Shown: piece by piece, positions 28,711-36,794 of the stretch
How the letters are laid out: every line of letters starts with the position of its first letter
How positions within the stretch are numbered: the stretch's first letter is position 1
Assembly: GCA_963710355.1 (NCBI GenBank)
Contig: CAVPZU010000003.1
Span: forward strand, 558,001-622,000
Direction: 5' to 3'
From: Fen-1359 sp963710355
GTDB lineage: Bacteria; Planctomycetota; Phycisphaerae; Sedimentisphaerales; Anaerobacaceae
DNA length: 64,000 nucleotides
Notes under the pieces: model-generated
The model's database searches: none
Seen by the model: the letters and a program-made list of their open reading frames with translations, nothing else
What the model was told of the DNA's origin: nothing
Position numbers and translations under genes: made by a program

Positions 28711-30392
28711 TGGGGAACGGATTCCTTTTTTACAACTACCACTATCTCGACGGGCTTTCCTTTCGAGTAGTTTATGCCTTTTTTAGAACCTATCTGCACA
28801 ATCGGCAATGGTCCGAATTTATTGGAAATTTCCTCCAGTAAATTTTTCGGTATTATCAGTGCACCGTTTTGTTTTTGCAATGCCCAGTCGGCGACCTCCT
28901 GCGGGTCAGCCAGCTGCTGAATGGGACGGCCTATATAAAAATTCAGGGACGGCTCGTTGAACTTGCAGGTATATAAGGGCAGGTCAGGAGCGGTTTTATC
29001 CCTGACGATTTTTGCGATATGAGGTGGGATTTTAATCTGCTCCAGGCCTGGCAGGACGCCGAGTAAAAGGGGAATCAGGAAAACAGCGAGACAAGCTAAA
29101 AGCGATGCGGAGCTTTTTAAGAATTGCTCTTTAAGCTGAAAATATATTGCAGAGGCGGCCATAATAATCAGGATCAGACCGCAGAGCGGCCCTGACCAGT
29201 TCAGAGGGGGGATGTGCAGGCTGGTTTGTGTTTGCAGAATAAAAGGGCTGGCAAAACAGGCAGCAGCCAGGACAAGAGCTACAGGCCCAAAGAACCACGT
29301 GCCGCCGCGGAGCCATTTTTTATTGCGTTCTGTGAGCCGGCTGTTGTTCGAGGCCTCGATTGTACCGGCGACCATTAGGGCAAGGGCAGGCCAGATAAAC
29401 AGGATGTAGTGGGGCAGTTTTGTTGCCGCTAGGGACATCAGCAGAAAAATCGTCAGGACCCAGCTGATTAAAAGGATTTTTGTTTGTCTGTTGCCGACTC
29501 TGCCGCCGAGACAAGCCGACAGGGCGCCGGGCAGGTGCAGGACAAAGGGGAAAAAACCGACAATGATTACAGGGATATAGTAAGGCAGAAAGATGAGCCA
29601 GTTGCCGCCGTGATGCTCCATTGGTCTGAGAGCGCGGCCGAGAACGTGTTTGCCGAAAAAGACCTGCAGGAAGTCGCCGCCTGCGGAGATGTTGGCGGGT
29701 ATTGCCCAAAGCAGAAAAATCAGGCAGCCGAGAAAGGCCGCCAGACAGACCTTCAGAAAAATTTTCAGGCTGTCCTGCCTTTCTTTTCTGTTCAGCCAGA
29801 TAACCGGCGTCATTACAAAGACCGGCAGCAGTCCAATAGGCCCTTTCGTAAGCATTCCCAGTCCGAGGAACAACCCCATCAGCAGGATACGTGCGATACC
29901 GAATTTTGAATCAGATGCGCCGATAAAGACAACCATAGCCGCCACAATGAATGGCAGGACAATCCCGTCGGCTAAAGCGGCTGTTCCGACAAAAATGAAA
30001 AGCAAAGAGGATGATAAAAAGGCAATTGCCCACAAGGCCGCCCTTTGGCTAAACAGTCTTTTGCCGATTGCATAAGTCAATATACATGTGATTGCCGAGC
30101 CAACAGCCGCCCAGAAACGGCAGGCAAGCTCGCTGGGACCGAACAGGCGAACCGGTATCGACATCAGCCAGTAGAGCAGGACGGGTTTATCAGGCCAGGC
30201 CTTGCCTTCGAGAGTCGGGACAAGGTAATTGCCGGAGCGCACCATTTCAACGGTGACAGAGGCGTATCGCGGTTCATCTCGGTCCCACAGTGTGCTTCGG
30301 CTCGCAATGAGCAGATACAGGCAAAAAATCAGCAGAGCAGCAAGGATGGGCACCGATAAAATTCTTTGGCATTTTTGCAGCAGAGCCATCAA
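28707..30392 (-). CDS. ArnT/PMT-family membrane glycosyltransferase
   Basis: A 561-residue GT-C glycosyltransferase with about 12 helices. The N-terminal periplasmic loop carries the DRDEPRYASVTVEM motif (catalytic acidic residues), followed by GKAWPDKPVLLYWL, features of ArnT-like lipid A aminoarabinose/hexose transferases. LTKGPIGLLPVF is also typical. It uses a polyprenyl-phosphate sugar and an outer-leaflet lipid or protein acceptor; which sugar is unknown, since no arn pathway genes are visible. It forms a coupled pair with the PAP2 gene downstream. Confidence 0.9.
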   Translation of the reverse strand: MMALLQKCQRILSVPILAALLIFCLYLLIASRSTLWDRDEPRYASVTVEMVRSGNYLVPTLEGKAWPDKPVLLYWLMSIPVRLFGPSELACRFWAAVGSAITCILTYAIGKRLFSQRAALWAIAFLSSSLLFIFVGTAALADGIVLPFIVAAMVVFIGASDSKFGIARILLMGLFLGLGMLTKGPIGLLPVFVMTPVIWLNRKERQDSLKIFLKVCLAAFLGCLIFLLWAIPANISAGGDFLQVFFGKHVLGRALRPMEHHGGNWLIFLPYYIPVIIVGFFPFVLHLPGALSACLGGRVGNRQTKILLISWVLTIFLLMSLAATKLPHYILFIWPALALMVAGTIEASNNSRLTERNKKWLRGGTWFFGPVALVLAAACFASPFILQTQTSLHIPPLNWSGPLCGLILIIMAASAIYFQLKEQFLKSSASLLACLAVFLIPLLLGVLPGLEQIKIPPHIAKIVRDKTAPDLPLYTCKFNEPSLNFYIGRPIQQLADPQEVADWALQKQNGALIIPKNLLEEISNKFGPLPIVQIGSKKGINYSKGKPVEIVVVVKKESVPQ

Positions 30393-30533
30393 AAACAGTT
30401 CCGATTAATTTTTTAAATCAGGCAAATTTTTGATGTGATAAACTAACATATAAAGAACGAGTCGGCAACTGCATACTTGAAAGGCTCAACAGGATTTGAT
30501 GCCGAACCTGAACATTTGTTTGTCCGCCTTCGG

Positions 30534-30548
30534 TCCGCCAAAGGCGGA
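30534..30548. repeat. Palindromic element TCCGCC-AAA-GGCGGA
   Basis: A perfect copy immediately preceded by a half copy (GTCCGCCTTCGG), giving a tandem arrangement in the nrdR upstream gap. Confidence 0.8.
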
Positions 30549-30707
30549 GTACCGAAATCAAAAGCTCGAAATCTGAATGGCTAAACCCAAAGCCAATTCA
30601 TAAGCCAAAAATCCAAAAAACAGAAAGGCTATGCAGTGCCGTTTTGGTCATTTGAGCCTGCTTCGGCGGGACGCATTAAGCTGGGCCGAAAAATCTGTTT
30701 TTTTTCT

Positions 30708-30735
30708 TTGACATACTATATGTTGAGGCTACAAT
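30708..30735 (+). promoter_or_regulatory. Sigma-70-type promoter of nrdR
   Basis: TTGACA (30708-30713), a 16-bp spacer and TACAAT (30730-30735). The spacer region holds the inverted repeat ACATA-CTA-TATGT (30711-30723), vaguely like an NrdR box. Transcription would start near 30742, about 75 bases before the GTG. Confidence 0.65.
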
Positions 30736-30815
30736 TTAGCAGACAGCAAGTAATGGTGGCATTGATACTTGGCAGGTTATACGGTTTAGGATTTTTATAT
30801 AGGGATTTGTTGCGA

Positions 30816-31301
30816 GTGAGATGTCCATTTTGCAAGGCTGATAAAGACAAGGTTGTTGATTCACGTTCGAGCGATGCGGGCAGGGCGATAAGGCGTCGGA
30901 GACATTGTCTTGAGTGCGGGAGGCGATTCACCACTTATGAAAAGGTCGGTGAAAGTTTCAAGCTCTATGTCATAAAAAAAGATAATTCGCGAGTTCCCTA
31001 CGACAGAGAAAAAGTGGTAGCCGGTCTGCAGAAGGCCTGCTATAAAAGGCCGGTCTCCGCTGAACAGGTTCAGCAGATTGTCGATAGAGTTGAAGAAGAA
31101 ATCTTCAGGAATTCTGACAAGGAGGTATCATCGGCTTTTATCGGCGAGAGCGTGATGAAACATTTGAGCAGCGTCGACAAGGTTGCCTACATCCGATTTG
31201 CCAGCGTGTATCGTGATTTCAAGGATGCGGGCGAACTTATTGACGAGGTGAGTGAGACAATTCGCCGAACGGAGTCCGCCGAAGGCGGAAAAGTTTCTTG
31301 A
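30816..31301 (+). CDS. nrdR: Transcriptional repressor NrdR
   Basis: A 161-residue zinc-ribbon/ATP-cone repressor of ribonucleotide reductase genes. I chose the GTG at 30816 because NrdR begins (M)RCPFC. Zinc ligands: CPFC and CLEC within RHCLECGRRFTTYEKV. The ATP-cone covers about 49-139 (KKDNSRVPYDREKVVAGLQKAC). Near the C-terminus a 15-bp palindromic element (31275-31289) is translated as S-A-E-G-G. A promoter lies just upstream. It is followed by a second ATP-cone protein; no nrd reductase gene is in the window. Confidence 0.95.
   Translation: MRCPFCKADKDKVVDSRSSDAGRAIRRRRHCLECGRRFTTYEKVGESFKLYVIKKDNSRVPYDREKVVAGLQKACYKRPVSAEQVQQIVDRVEEEIFRNSDKEVSSAFIGESVMKHLSSVDKVAYIRFASVYRDFKDAGELIDEVSETIRRTESAEGGKVS
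31275..31289. repeat. Palindromic element inside nrdR
   Basis: TCCGCC-GAA-GGCGGA, perfect, in frame near the NrdR C-terminus (peptide ESAEGGKVS at the end). Confidence 0.8.
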
Positions 31302-31384
31302 ATAGGATGGAGCGGCTGCATCAGGGAAGAAGAAGGTATTTGAATTTTATTTTTTGACCTTTTGTTTAGCAGGGAGGCTCGATT

Positions 31385-31984
31385 TTGCAGACAAAGGCGA
31401 GAATAAGGGTGGTAAAGGCGGACGGCGCTGTTGAGGATTACCTTCATACGAAGGTTCTTGCGACGATTAACAATTGTATGACGGCGGCGGGGCATTTCGA
31501 CATATTGTTTACGGAGGAATTTGCGGAGGTGATAACGTATCATCTCTATAAGCAAAAGATTCATACAATCGGAAGCGACCAGATATTTGCGATTGTTAAG
31601 GCCATACTTTGCTCAACGGGTTTCGATGATGCAGCCGAGATTCTTACAAATCATCAGCTGCAGCGAAAGTTGCGGCGCGGGCGGATTGAGGTCTTAAAGA
31701 ATTGTTTGTTCGCCTTCGGCAGAAACGACGCCGAGGATGTGTATAAAAATGACGGGCAAAAAATGAATCCGCCTTCGGCGGAGTGGAACAAGTCGAAAAT
31801 TGTATCTGATTTGGTTGAGGAGAACGGCCTTGAGCGGCAGTTGGCAAGGGTTGTAGCGGGTGCGGTTGAGGAGAAGGTTTTGAATCTGCAGTTGCGGCAG
31901 GTGTCGGCAGAGCTTATAAGGCAGATTGTTATAGCCGAGTCGGCAGCAATGCTCTGCGCTCAGAGTCAGCTGCAAAAAGTTTGA
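31385..31984 (+). CDS. Stand-alone double ATP-cone domain protein
   Basis: A 199-residue protein with no zinc ribbon. Residues 5-95 match an ATP-cone (RIRVVKADGAVEDYLHTKV, then IGSDQIFAIVKAIL). Residues 138-195 look like a second, degenerate cone (KSKIVSDLVEENGLERQLA, VSAELIRQIVIAE). The linker contains a palindromic repeat read as NPPSAEW. The start is TTG at 31385 after GGGAGG. ATP-cones sense ATP/dATP in ribonucleotide reductases and NrdR, so next to nrdR this is plausibly a nucleotide-sensing partner; that role is inference. Confidence 0.75.
   Translation: MQTKARIRVVKADGAVEDYLHTKVLATINNCMTAAGHFDILFTEEFAEVITYHLYKQKIHTIGSDQIFAIVKAILCSTGFDDAAEILTNHQLQRKLRRGRIEVLKNCLFAFGRNDAEDVYKNDGQKMNPPSAEWNKSKIVSDLVEENGLERQLARVVAGAVEEKVLNLQLRQVSAELIRQIVIAESAAMLCAQSQLQKV
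31768..31782. repeat. Palindromic element inside ATP-cone gene
   Basis: TCCGCC-TTC-GGCGGA, perfect, read in a different frame from the nrdR copy (peptide PPSAE). Confidence 0.8.
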
Positions 31985-32144
31985 GAACATCTGTGGTTGT
32001 GTTAGCAAGGAGGTAAAAATTGCAAAATATTACGAGCCTTAAGATATGTAAAATAAACGACTTAAGTAAAAAATTTAACTAAAAGTTTAACTAAATTCAA
32101 TAAGTCTAGTTAAACAATATGATAAGTAATGCTTAAGTTCATTA

Positions 32145-32448
32145 CTAATTTGTTTGATTCAGAATCCATTTAGGCTGTCGGTTTGTGCCGCTGTTTTTTA
32201 TGGTCTTATCTTTTTTAGACATAGCATAAAGGATATTAGATATCTTCTTCCCCTTTCGGCTTTCATCCAAGGCGCCAGATAATTTGTCCATAAGTAATTT
32301 ATCTATGTCTTTTCTATCTGCGGCGCCGTATTTTTTAATATAGGCGATTATCATATCTTTGTAATGTTGGTCGTCAAAAGCCCTATATTTTATGTACCTT
32401 GCCTTTTCGTCTGTTGTTGTGGCGATTTTGGAGGATAAGAATATATTA
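32145..32448 (-). pseudogene. C-terminal remnant of AlbA_2/ATP-binding-type protein, cut by IS630
   Basis: The open frame reads back to the IS630 end: ILSSKIATTTDEKARYIKYR, then FDDQHYKDMIIAYIKKYG and the winged-helix-like DRKDIDKLLMDKL...NRQPKWIL. This resembles the C-terminal tail of AlbA_2 (putative DNA/RNA-binding, formerly divergent AAA) proteins. The 5' part is missing; it is not visible beyond the IS or next to IS copy 1. Family assignment is by recognition only. Confidence 0.5.
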
Positions 32449-33599
32449 TACCAATTACAATAATTAAATGCGCTTTATAGGATATTCCGATACATACCAT
32501 AGTAACCTGATTTATAAAAATGATTGATATGGAGGTTATTATGACAGTAAAGGAATACAAAAGCGTAAAAGAGTTGTTAAAATCAGCAAAATCTCAAACA
32601 AACGCCCGCCTCGCAGGAAGAATCCAGGCTGTTGCGCTCGCCCAGCAGGGATATACTTGTGTCGAGATTGCACAAATGACCGCATATTCTCGAAGGGCGA
32701 TTCAAAGCTGGGTAGCAAAGTATAACACCCATGGCATCGATGGTCTGAAGGAACAGCACCATTCAGGTCGAAAGCCAAATCTGCCTGCAGCCAGTTATGA
32801 ACACTTTTCATCCCGTATCGATGCTGGTCCTACAAAGAACGATGCAGTAGCAACACTGTACGGCAAGGACATTCAAAAAATCTTGAACAAGGAGTTTGGC
32901 GTAGTTTACAGTCTCAACGGTGTTTATCAGCTGCTGCATCGTCTGGGGTATAGTTATTTGGCTCCGCGACCTCGGCATCAGAGGGCGGACATTAAAGCAC
33001 AGCAGGATTTTAAAAAAACATCGGCGGGAGGCTGGAAGTCATAGCTGCATCTCATCCTTACAAACGGTTAGAGGTATGGTTCGAGGATGAAGCTCGTTTC
33101 GGTCAGCAGGGGACATTGGCAAGGGTTTGGGCAAGACGCGGCAGTCGCCCGGCTGCTGTTAAGCAGACTCAATATGAGTGGTTGTATGTAATATCAGCAG
33201 TATGTCCGCAGACCGGACAATCGGTAGGTATGTTATCACCGTATATCAGTACAGAGGTTATGAATGTTTATCTTAAGCAGTTCGCAACGGAGATTGCTGC
33301 GGATGTTCATGCGGTTCTGATTTGGGATCAGGCTGGTTTTCACAAGTCTAAGGAACTTGTCGTACCCGAAAACGTTACCATAATAGAACTACCAGCCTAT
33401 AGTCCGGAATTGAATCCTGTTGAGAATTTGTGGCAATATCTTCGCAGCCATTTTTGGTCAAATCGAAGTTATCGAGATTATGATGACCTTCGCGAGGCCG
33501 CATGCGAGGCGTGGCAAAGGGTTTGTCTTACCGCTGAATTGGTTAAAAGTATATGTCGAGCTAACTACATCGAGCGCAATTAATTTATGGAATTGGTAT
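32449..33599 (+). mobile_element. IS630-family insertion sequence, copy 2
   Basis: Inverted relative to copy 1 at 16903-18055, with which it shares nearly all its sequence. Ends: ATACCAATTACAATAATTAA at the left and GGAATTGGTAT at the right. It abuts the truncated AlbA_2-like remnant. The two copies delimit a 14.4-kb segment that could invert by recombination. Confidence 0.9.
32520..33583 (+). CDS. IS630 transposase, two frames joined by -1 frameshift
   Basis: OrfA (32520-33044) has the helix-turn-helix. The orfB frame (from about 33012, ending 33583) has the DDE residues in FEDEARFG, WDQAGFHKS and NPVENLW. The A7 run at 33012-33018 (TTTTAAAAAAAC context) allows a -1 slip that gives one protein of about 355 residues. 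It differs from copy 1 at YIERN versus YIDRN near the end. Confidence 0.88.
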
Positions 33600-33883
33600 T
33601 ATTTACTGAAATTATTACTATTTATTCTCCCATAAGGTGGCCGTAAGTATAAGAGATTTTGCAACCAAGCATACGCCCACGTGTCAAAAATTTTTTAAAA
33701 GTTTAAAAAAAGTGTGGACAGTGACAGTTTTTTGTGTTAATATGCCATCTGTGATAATGAGGGTTGGGTCGAAAATACACCCTTTCGCTCCCGCTCCTGA
33801 AAAAAGAGGGCTTGAGTTTTAAATCAGGTATTTACTAAAGTAAAATCAGGTTATTCCTGATTAGAGTTCTTTGATGTATGCCG

Positions 33884-33889
33884 TATAAT
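33884..33889 (+). promoter_or_regulatory. Consensus -10 box before hairpin RNA 1
   Basis: TATAAT, about 27 bases upstream of the hairpin. The -35 region (TTAGAG with a 17-bp spacer) is weak. Confidence 0.4.
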
Positions 33890-33895
33890 GTAAGA

Positions 33896-33966
33896 AAATA
33901 GAGGATAGACGTCAACAGGGCTGGGAAATCTCGTTGTCTCCTCCCTCCGCACCCAGCCCTGTTTTT
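33896..33966 (+). ncRNA. Candidate sRNA 1 with anti-Shine-Dalgarno loop
   Basis: A perfect 10-bp stem CAGGGCTGGG / CCCAGCCCTG (33916-33925, 33952-33961) is followed by TTTTT, so it terminates itself. The 26-nt loop carries CTCCTCCCTCC, able to pair with Shine-Dalgarno sequences. The 5' end is taken from the TATAAT at 33884. A tandem relative follows. Confidence 0.55.
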
Positions 33967-34019
33967 AATAAAGTCTTTTTGCACCGTGATTTGCGAGCTG
34001 AAGTTTGGTTTTTGAAAAA

Positions 34020-34096
34020 TTGTTTTTGCGTAGCAGGCAGGACTGGGTTATCATCTTCCCTCCTCTCTCCTCCTCACCCAGTCCTGTTTCTTTTTT
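34020..34096 (+). ncRNA. Candidate sRNA 2 with anti-Shine-Dalgarno loop
   Basis: A perfect 10-bp stem CAGGACTGGG / CCCAGTCCTG (34038-34047, 34077-34086) is followed by a T-rich tail. The loop has CCCTCCTCTCTCCTCCTC. Compared with sRNA 1 the stem has a G-C to A-T pair swap on both arms, a compensatory change. The 5' end is a guess. Confidence 0.5.
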
Positions 34097-34380
34097 AAAC
34101 TGCATAAAAATGCACACAACCAGGAAAATCCTGATAACCCGGGATTCAAACATTCACAACTTAAACAATCACAAAATCAAAAGCAGCATTAACAGGATTT
34201 TAAGAAGGAACAAAGGGATAAAGGTGCACCCTTAACCCTTAACACGCCACCGGCAGAGAACGCAAATAGGGTATAGATACGTGAGAAGGGTTCAGGGTGA
34301 AGATATAAGGATGTCCGCCTGCAGCAGGCGAAAAATTCGTTTACTCATCAACTTATATACACATTTACTTATTTACGGCA

Positions 34381-34974
34381 TCATCGCTTGTCTTTATGTC
34401 TTACCTCTCTTGCAAGCTGCTCGATTGCATCGAGGATTTCCTGTGGCTCGGACATTCTGCCTTCCGCAATGACACCGCAGGCAAGTCTGCCCTTTGCCGG
34501 ACCTATAAGTCTGACGCCCATTGTTTTTAAGGCACTCACATTTCGCTGCACCGCCGGGTGATTCCACATATCGACGTTCATCGCCGGCGCCAAAATAATC
34601 GGCTTTGACCAGCAGACACACAACACGGTGCTGACAAGGTCATTACAGATGCCGTTGGCAAACTTGGCTATAATATCAGCGGTAGCTGGTGCAACGACAA
34701 CAATCTCTGCCCACTCCACCAGGCCGATGTGCCTGATGGCTTCACCGCCGCCCGTATCCCAAAGACTGGTAAAAACGGCTGAATCGGTCACGGCTTCAAA
34801 ACTTTTTGGCCCGACAAGCTGGCAGGCAGCTTCGGTCATCGCCGTTTTTACTTTTGCGCCTTCTGCGGCCAGTTTGCTCGCCAAATCGACAGACTTATAA
34901 GCCGCTATTCCACCGGTAACGCAAAGCAGAATTTTTCGACCGGCAAGATCCGGTTTTTGCTCACTCTGCTTCAT
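34381..34974 (-). CDS. coaC: Phosphopantothenoylcysteine decarboxylase (separate CoaC)
   Basis: The flavoprotein half of CoaBC, decarboxylating 4'-phosphopantothenoylcysteine in CoA synthesis. 197 residues: VTGGIAAYKSVDLA near 18, catalytic His in RHIGLVEWA, the PAMNVDMWNHPAVQRN substrate motif and the active-site Cys in GRLACGVIAEGRM. Most bacteria fuse this to CoaB; here the partner lies about 5 kb away at 40109. It overlaps rpoZ by 14 bp, at the end of the gmk-rpoZ operon, a classic order. Confidence 0.93.
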   Translation of the reverse strand: MKQSEQKPDLAGRKILLCVTGGIAAYKSVDLASKLAAEGAKVKTAMTEAACQLVGPKSFEAVTDSAVFTSLWDTGGGEAIRHIGLVEWAEIVVVAPATADIIAKFANGICNDLVSTVLCVCWSKPIILAPAMNVDMWNHPAVQRNVSALKTMGVRLIGPAKGRLACGVIAEGRMSEPQEILDAIEQLAREVRHKDKR

Positions 34975-35215
34975 AGTTTTCCTGCAGCCGCAGTCTCTGC
35001 GTCTCGGCGTATGTGCTGGCCGGAAATTCCATCGTTATCTTGTCCTGCAGAATCTCCTGAACTACAATCTCAAGCCGGGTCTTACCCTCAGTGTTTTCGA
35101 TAAGAGGTCTTGCGCCTTCCAGCAGTTCTATAAGCCTTTTCTGAATAAGAGCAGCCAATTTGAACCTGCCGCCGACCTTGTCGATGATTTTTGTATCCCT
35201 CAGTTCTTCAAGCAT
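34961..35215 (-). CDS. rpoZ: RNA polymerase omega subunit
   Basis: An 84-residue protein with the omega core KVGGRFKLAALIQKRLIELL (normally the RpoZ segment containing AxxRArql). It stabilises the beta' subunit. The gmk-rpoZ-coaC order is widely conserved and supports the call more than sequence alone. It overlaps both neighbours by 14-16 bp. Confidence 0.85.
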   Translation of the reverse strand: MLEELRDTKIIDKVGGRFKLAALIQKRLIELLEGARPLIENTEGKTRLEIVVQEILQDKITMEFPASTYAETQRLRLQENYEAE

Positions 35216-35823
35216 TCGTTTCCTCCAATATCGCCTTTAATAATGCCTATTACCTTTCGCACAGCCTGTTCGAGGTTATCATTTACCACCATATTATCAT
35301 AAAACTTGCGGGCCTCGTCAATTTCGTCGCAGGCGCCGAGCAGCCTGTGCCGTGTAGCCTCGATGGGGTCGCGACCCCGATTCTGAAGCCTGCGGGCAAG
35401 TTCCTTCCTGTCCGGCGGCAGGATAAAAATCAATACCGCATCAGGGTATCTCTGCCTTACGCTTCTGCCGCCCTGAACATCGATTTCGAGTATGATTGTC
35501 CTGCCTTGCGCAAGAGCCTGGTGAACCTCGTCCTTCGGTGTGCCGTACATATTACCAAAAACCTCTGCATATTCCAGAAGCTTTCCCTCATTTATCATTT
35601 CTTGAAACTGCCCCGGCGAGACAAACCGGTAATCTTTCCCATCAACCTCGGTTTGCGCCTTCGGCCTGGTTGTTGCGGATACGCTGATACTAACATCGGA
35701 AAGCCTCCGGGCAACCTCTGCGCAGATTGTCCCTTTTCCGACGCCGCTCGGCCCGCTTATCACGATAAGTTTCCCCTTTTTACCTTTTTCATCTGCCATT
35801 TCTGATAGAGGCAAAATCTTCAC
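35200..35823 (-). CDS. gmk: Guanylate kinase
   Basis: Phosphorylates GMP to GDP. 207 residues: P-loop SGPSGVGKGT near residue 20, SVSATTRPKAQTEVDGKDYRF for GMP binding, LEIDVQGGRSVRQ, and the lid RRLQNRGRD. It has a slightly extended C-terminus overlapping rpoZ. It overlaps yicC by 4 bp, giving a tightly packed operon. Confidence 0.95.
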   Translation of the reverse strand: MKILPLSEMADEKGKKGKLIVISGPSGVGKGTICAEVARRLSDVSISVSATTRPKAQTEVDGKDYRFVSPGQFQEMINEGKLLEYAEVFGNMYGTPKDEVHQALAQGRTIILEIDVQGGRSVRQRYPDAVLIFILPPDRKELARRLQNRGRDPIEATRHRLLGACDEIDEARKFYDNMVVNDNLEQAVRKVIGIIKGDIGGNECLKN

Positions 35824-36731
35824 TCTACATTCTGAACTTGTTCTTTTATTCTATCAATCAAACATTTGATATTTACAACTATATGAATAATTTGCGAGTC
35901 GGATGCCTTGCTCGCGATTGTATTGGCCTCGCGGAGCATCTCCTGGCAGATAAAATCAAGTCGTCTCCCAGCCTGCTCAGCCGGCTCGTCCGGCAAAGCA
36001 GCACCTTTACCCATACACGTATCCGTGAACTGCTGAATGTGCGAATCCAGCCTGTCGATTTCCTCAGAGATATCAGACCTTTCCGCAAAAACCGCCACCT
36101 CCCTCGCGACAGTCTGCTCATCCACCCTTAAATCGCTTTTTGCAAGCAGCTCATCCGCCCTTTTCTTCAGCCGACCTGCATAATCCATTAAAACCCCTTC
36201 GCAGCGGCCCCTGATAACTAAAAGTTTTTCCCTCAGCTCGGCACAATGTCTTTCCAGGTCCTCTGCAAGGGCCCCGCCTTCCGCTGCACGCATTTGTCTG
36301 ACGGACAAAACCGCCTTCGCCGTCAGCTCGAGGATAATCGCTTTGATTTTTTGAGCTGACTTTTCATCAAGACTGGCAGGCTGGACAATATCAGGAAGGT
36401 TCAGCAGATTGCCGATATCGACCGTATACTTAATTTTTGTCTGCCTGGCAATTTTTTCGAGCCGCTGCAATAGCTGGCCAAGAACCCCCTCATCAATATC
36501 AAACAACAGGCCCGCAGGAGCATTCTTGATATAGACAACAAGATTGACCATCCCGCGGCTGATATTACGCCGCAGAAGACTTTCAATATCATCTCCGATG
36601 AAGGCTGCTGCATTCGGAAGCTGAAGTTTCGTCTTAAAATAGCGGTTATTAACCGTCTTTACCTCGACGATGTAGGTAACCGCATCCACGCAGGCTTCTG
36701 CGCCGCCGTAACCTGTCATACTGTAAATCAT
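35820..36731 (-). CDS. yicC: YicC/YloC family endoribonuclease
   Basis: The start at 36731 gives the family N-terminus MIYSMTGYG; an upstream ATG would add 14 non-conserved residues. About 303 residues: EVKTVNNRYFKTKLQLP, then a helical middle, and the C-terminal FICQEMLREANTIASKASD block, which is the family signature. YicC proteins are reported endoribonucleases in RNA turnover. It is immediately upstream of gmk, a conserved pairing. Confidence 0.93.
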   Translation of the reverse strand: MIYSMTGYGGAEACVDAVTYIVEVKTVNNRYFKTKLQLPNAAAFIGDDIESLLRRNISRGMVNLVVYIKNAPAGLLFDIDEGVLGQLLQRLEKIARQTKIKYTVDIGNLLNLPDIVQPASLDEKSAQKIKAIILELTAKAVLSVRQMRAAEGGALAEDLERHCAELREKLLVIRGRCEGVLMDYAGRLKKRADELLAKSDLRVDEQTVAREVAVFAERSDISEEIDRLDSHIQQFTDTCMGKGAALPDEPAEQAGRRLDFICQEMLREANTIASKASDSQIIHIVVNIKCLIDRIKEQVQNVE

Positions 36732-36794
36732 ATCATCAACGCTTTCAAAAATTGACCGCCTGCCGGTCAACAAAACGCCGGCAGTATCGGCGGA

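Larger units (their letters stand above)
30393..30815. other. Divergent gap upstream of nrdR
   Basis: No supported gene. It holds palindromic repeats at 30523-30548 and the strong nrdR promoter at 30708-30735. An open frame continues upstream of nrdR to 30636 but contains the promoter and is not coding. Confidence 0.6.
33600..34380. other. Intergenic region with candidate small RNAs
   Basis: No credible protein gene; short open frames lack ribosome sites. It contains two tandem hairpins at 33916-33966 and 34038-34096, GGGTTCA/CCCTTAA repeat stretches near 34220-34305, and CCGCCTGCAGCAGGCG near 34315. Confidence 0.6.

Noticed and set aside
30636..30815. Longer nrdR reading frame with an N-terminal extension
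   Set aside because: The extension contains a strong promoter and repeats. NrdR normally begins at RCPFC, matched by the GTG at 30816.
33637..33822. 61-residue frame after IS630 copy 2
   Set aside because: No ribosome site, no recognisable domain, and it lies in low-complexity sequence.
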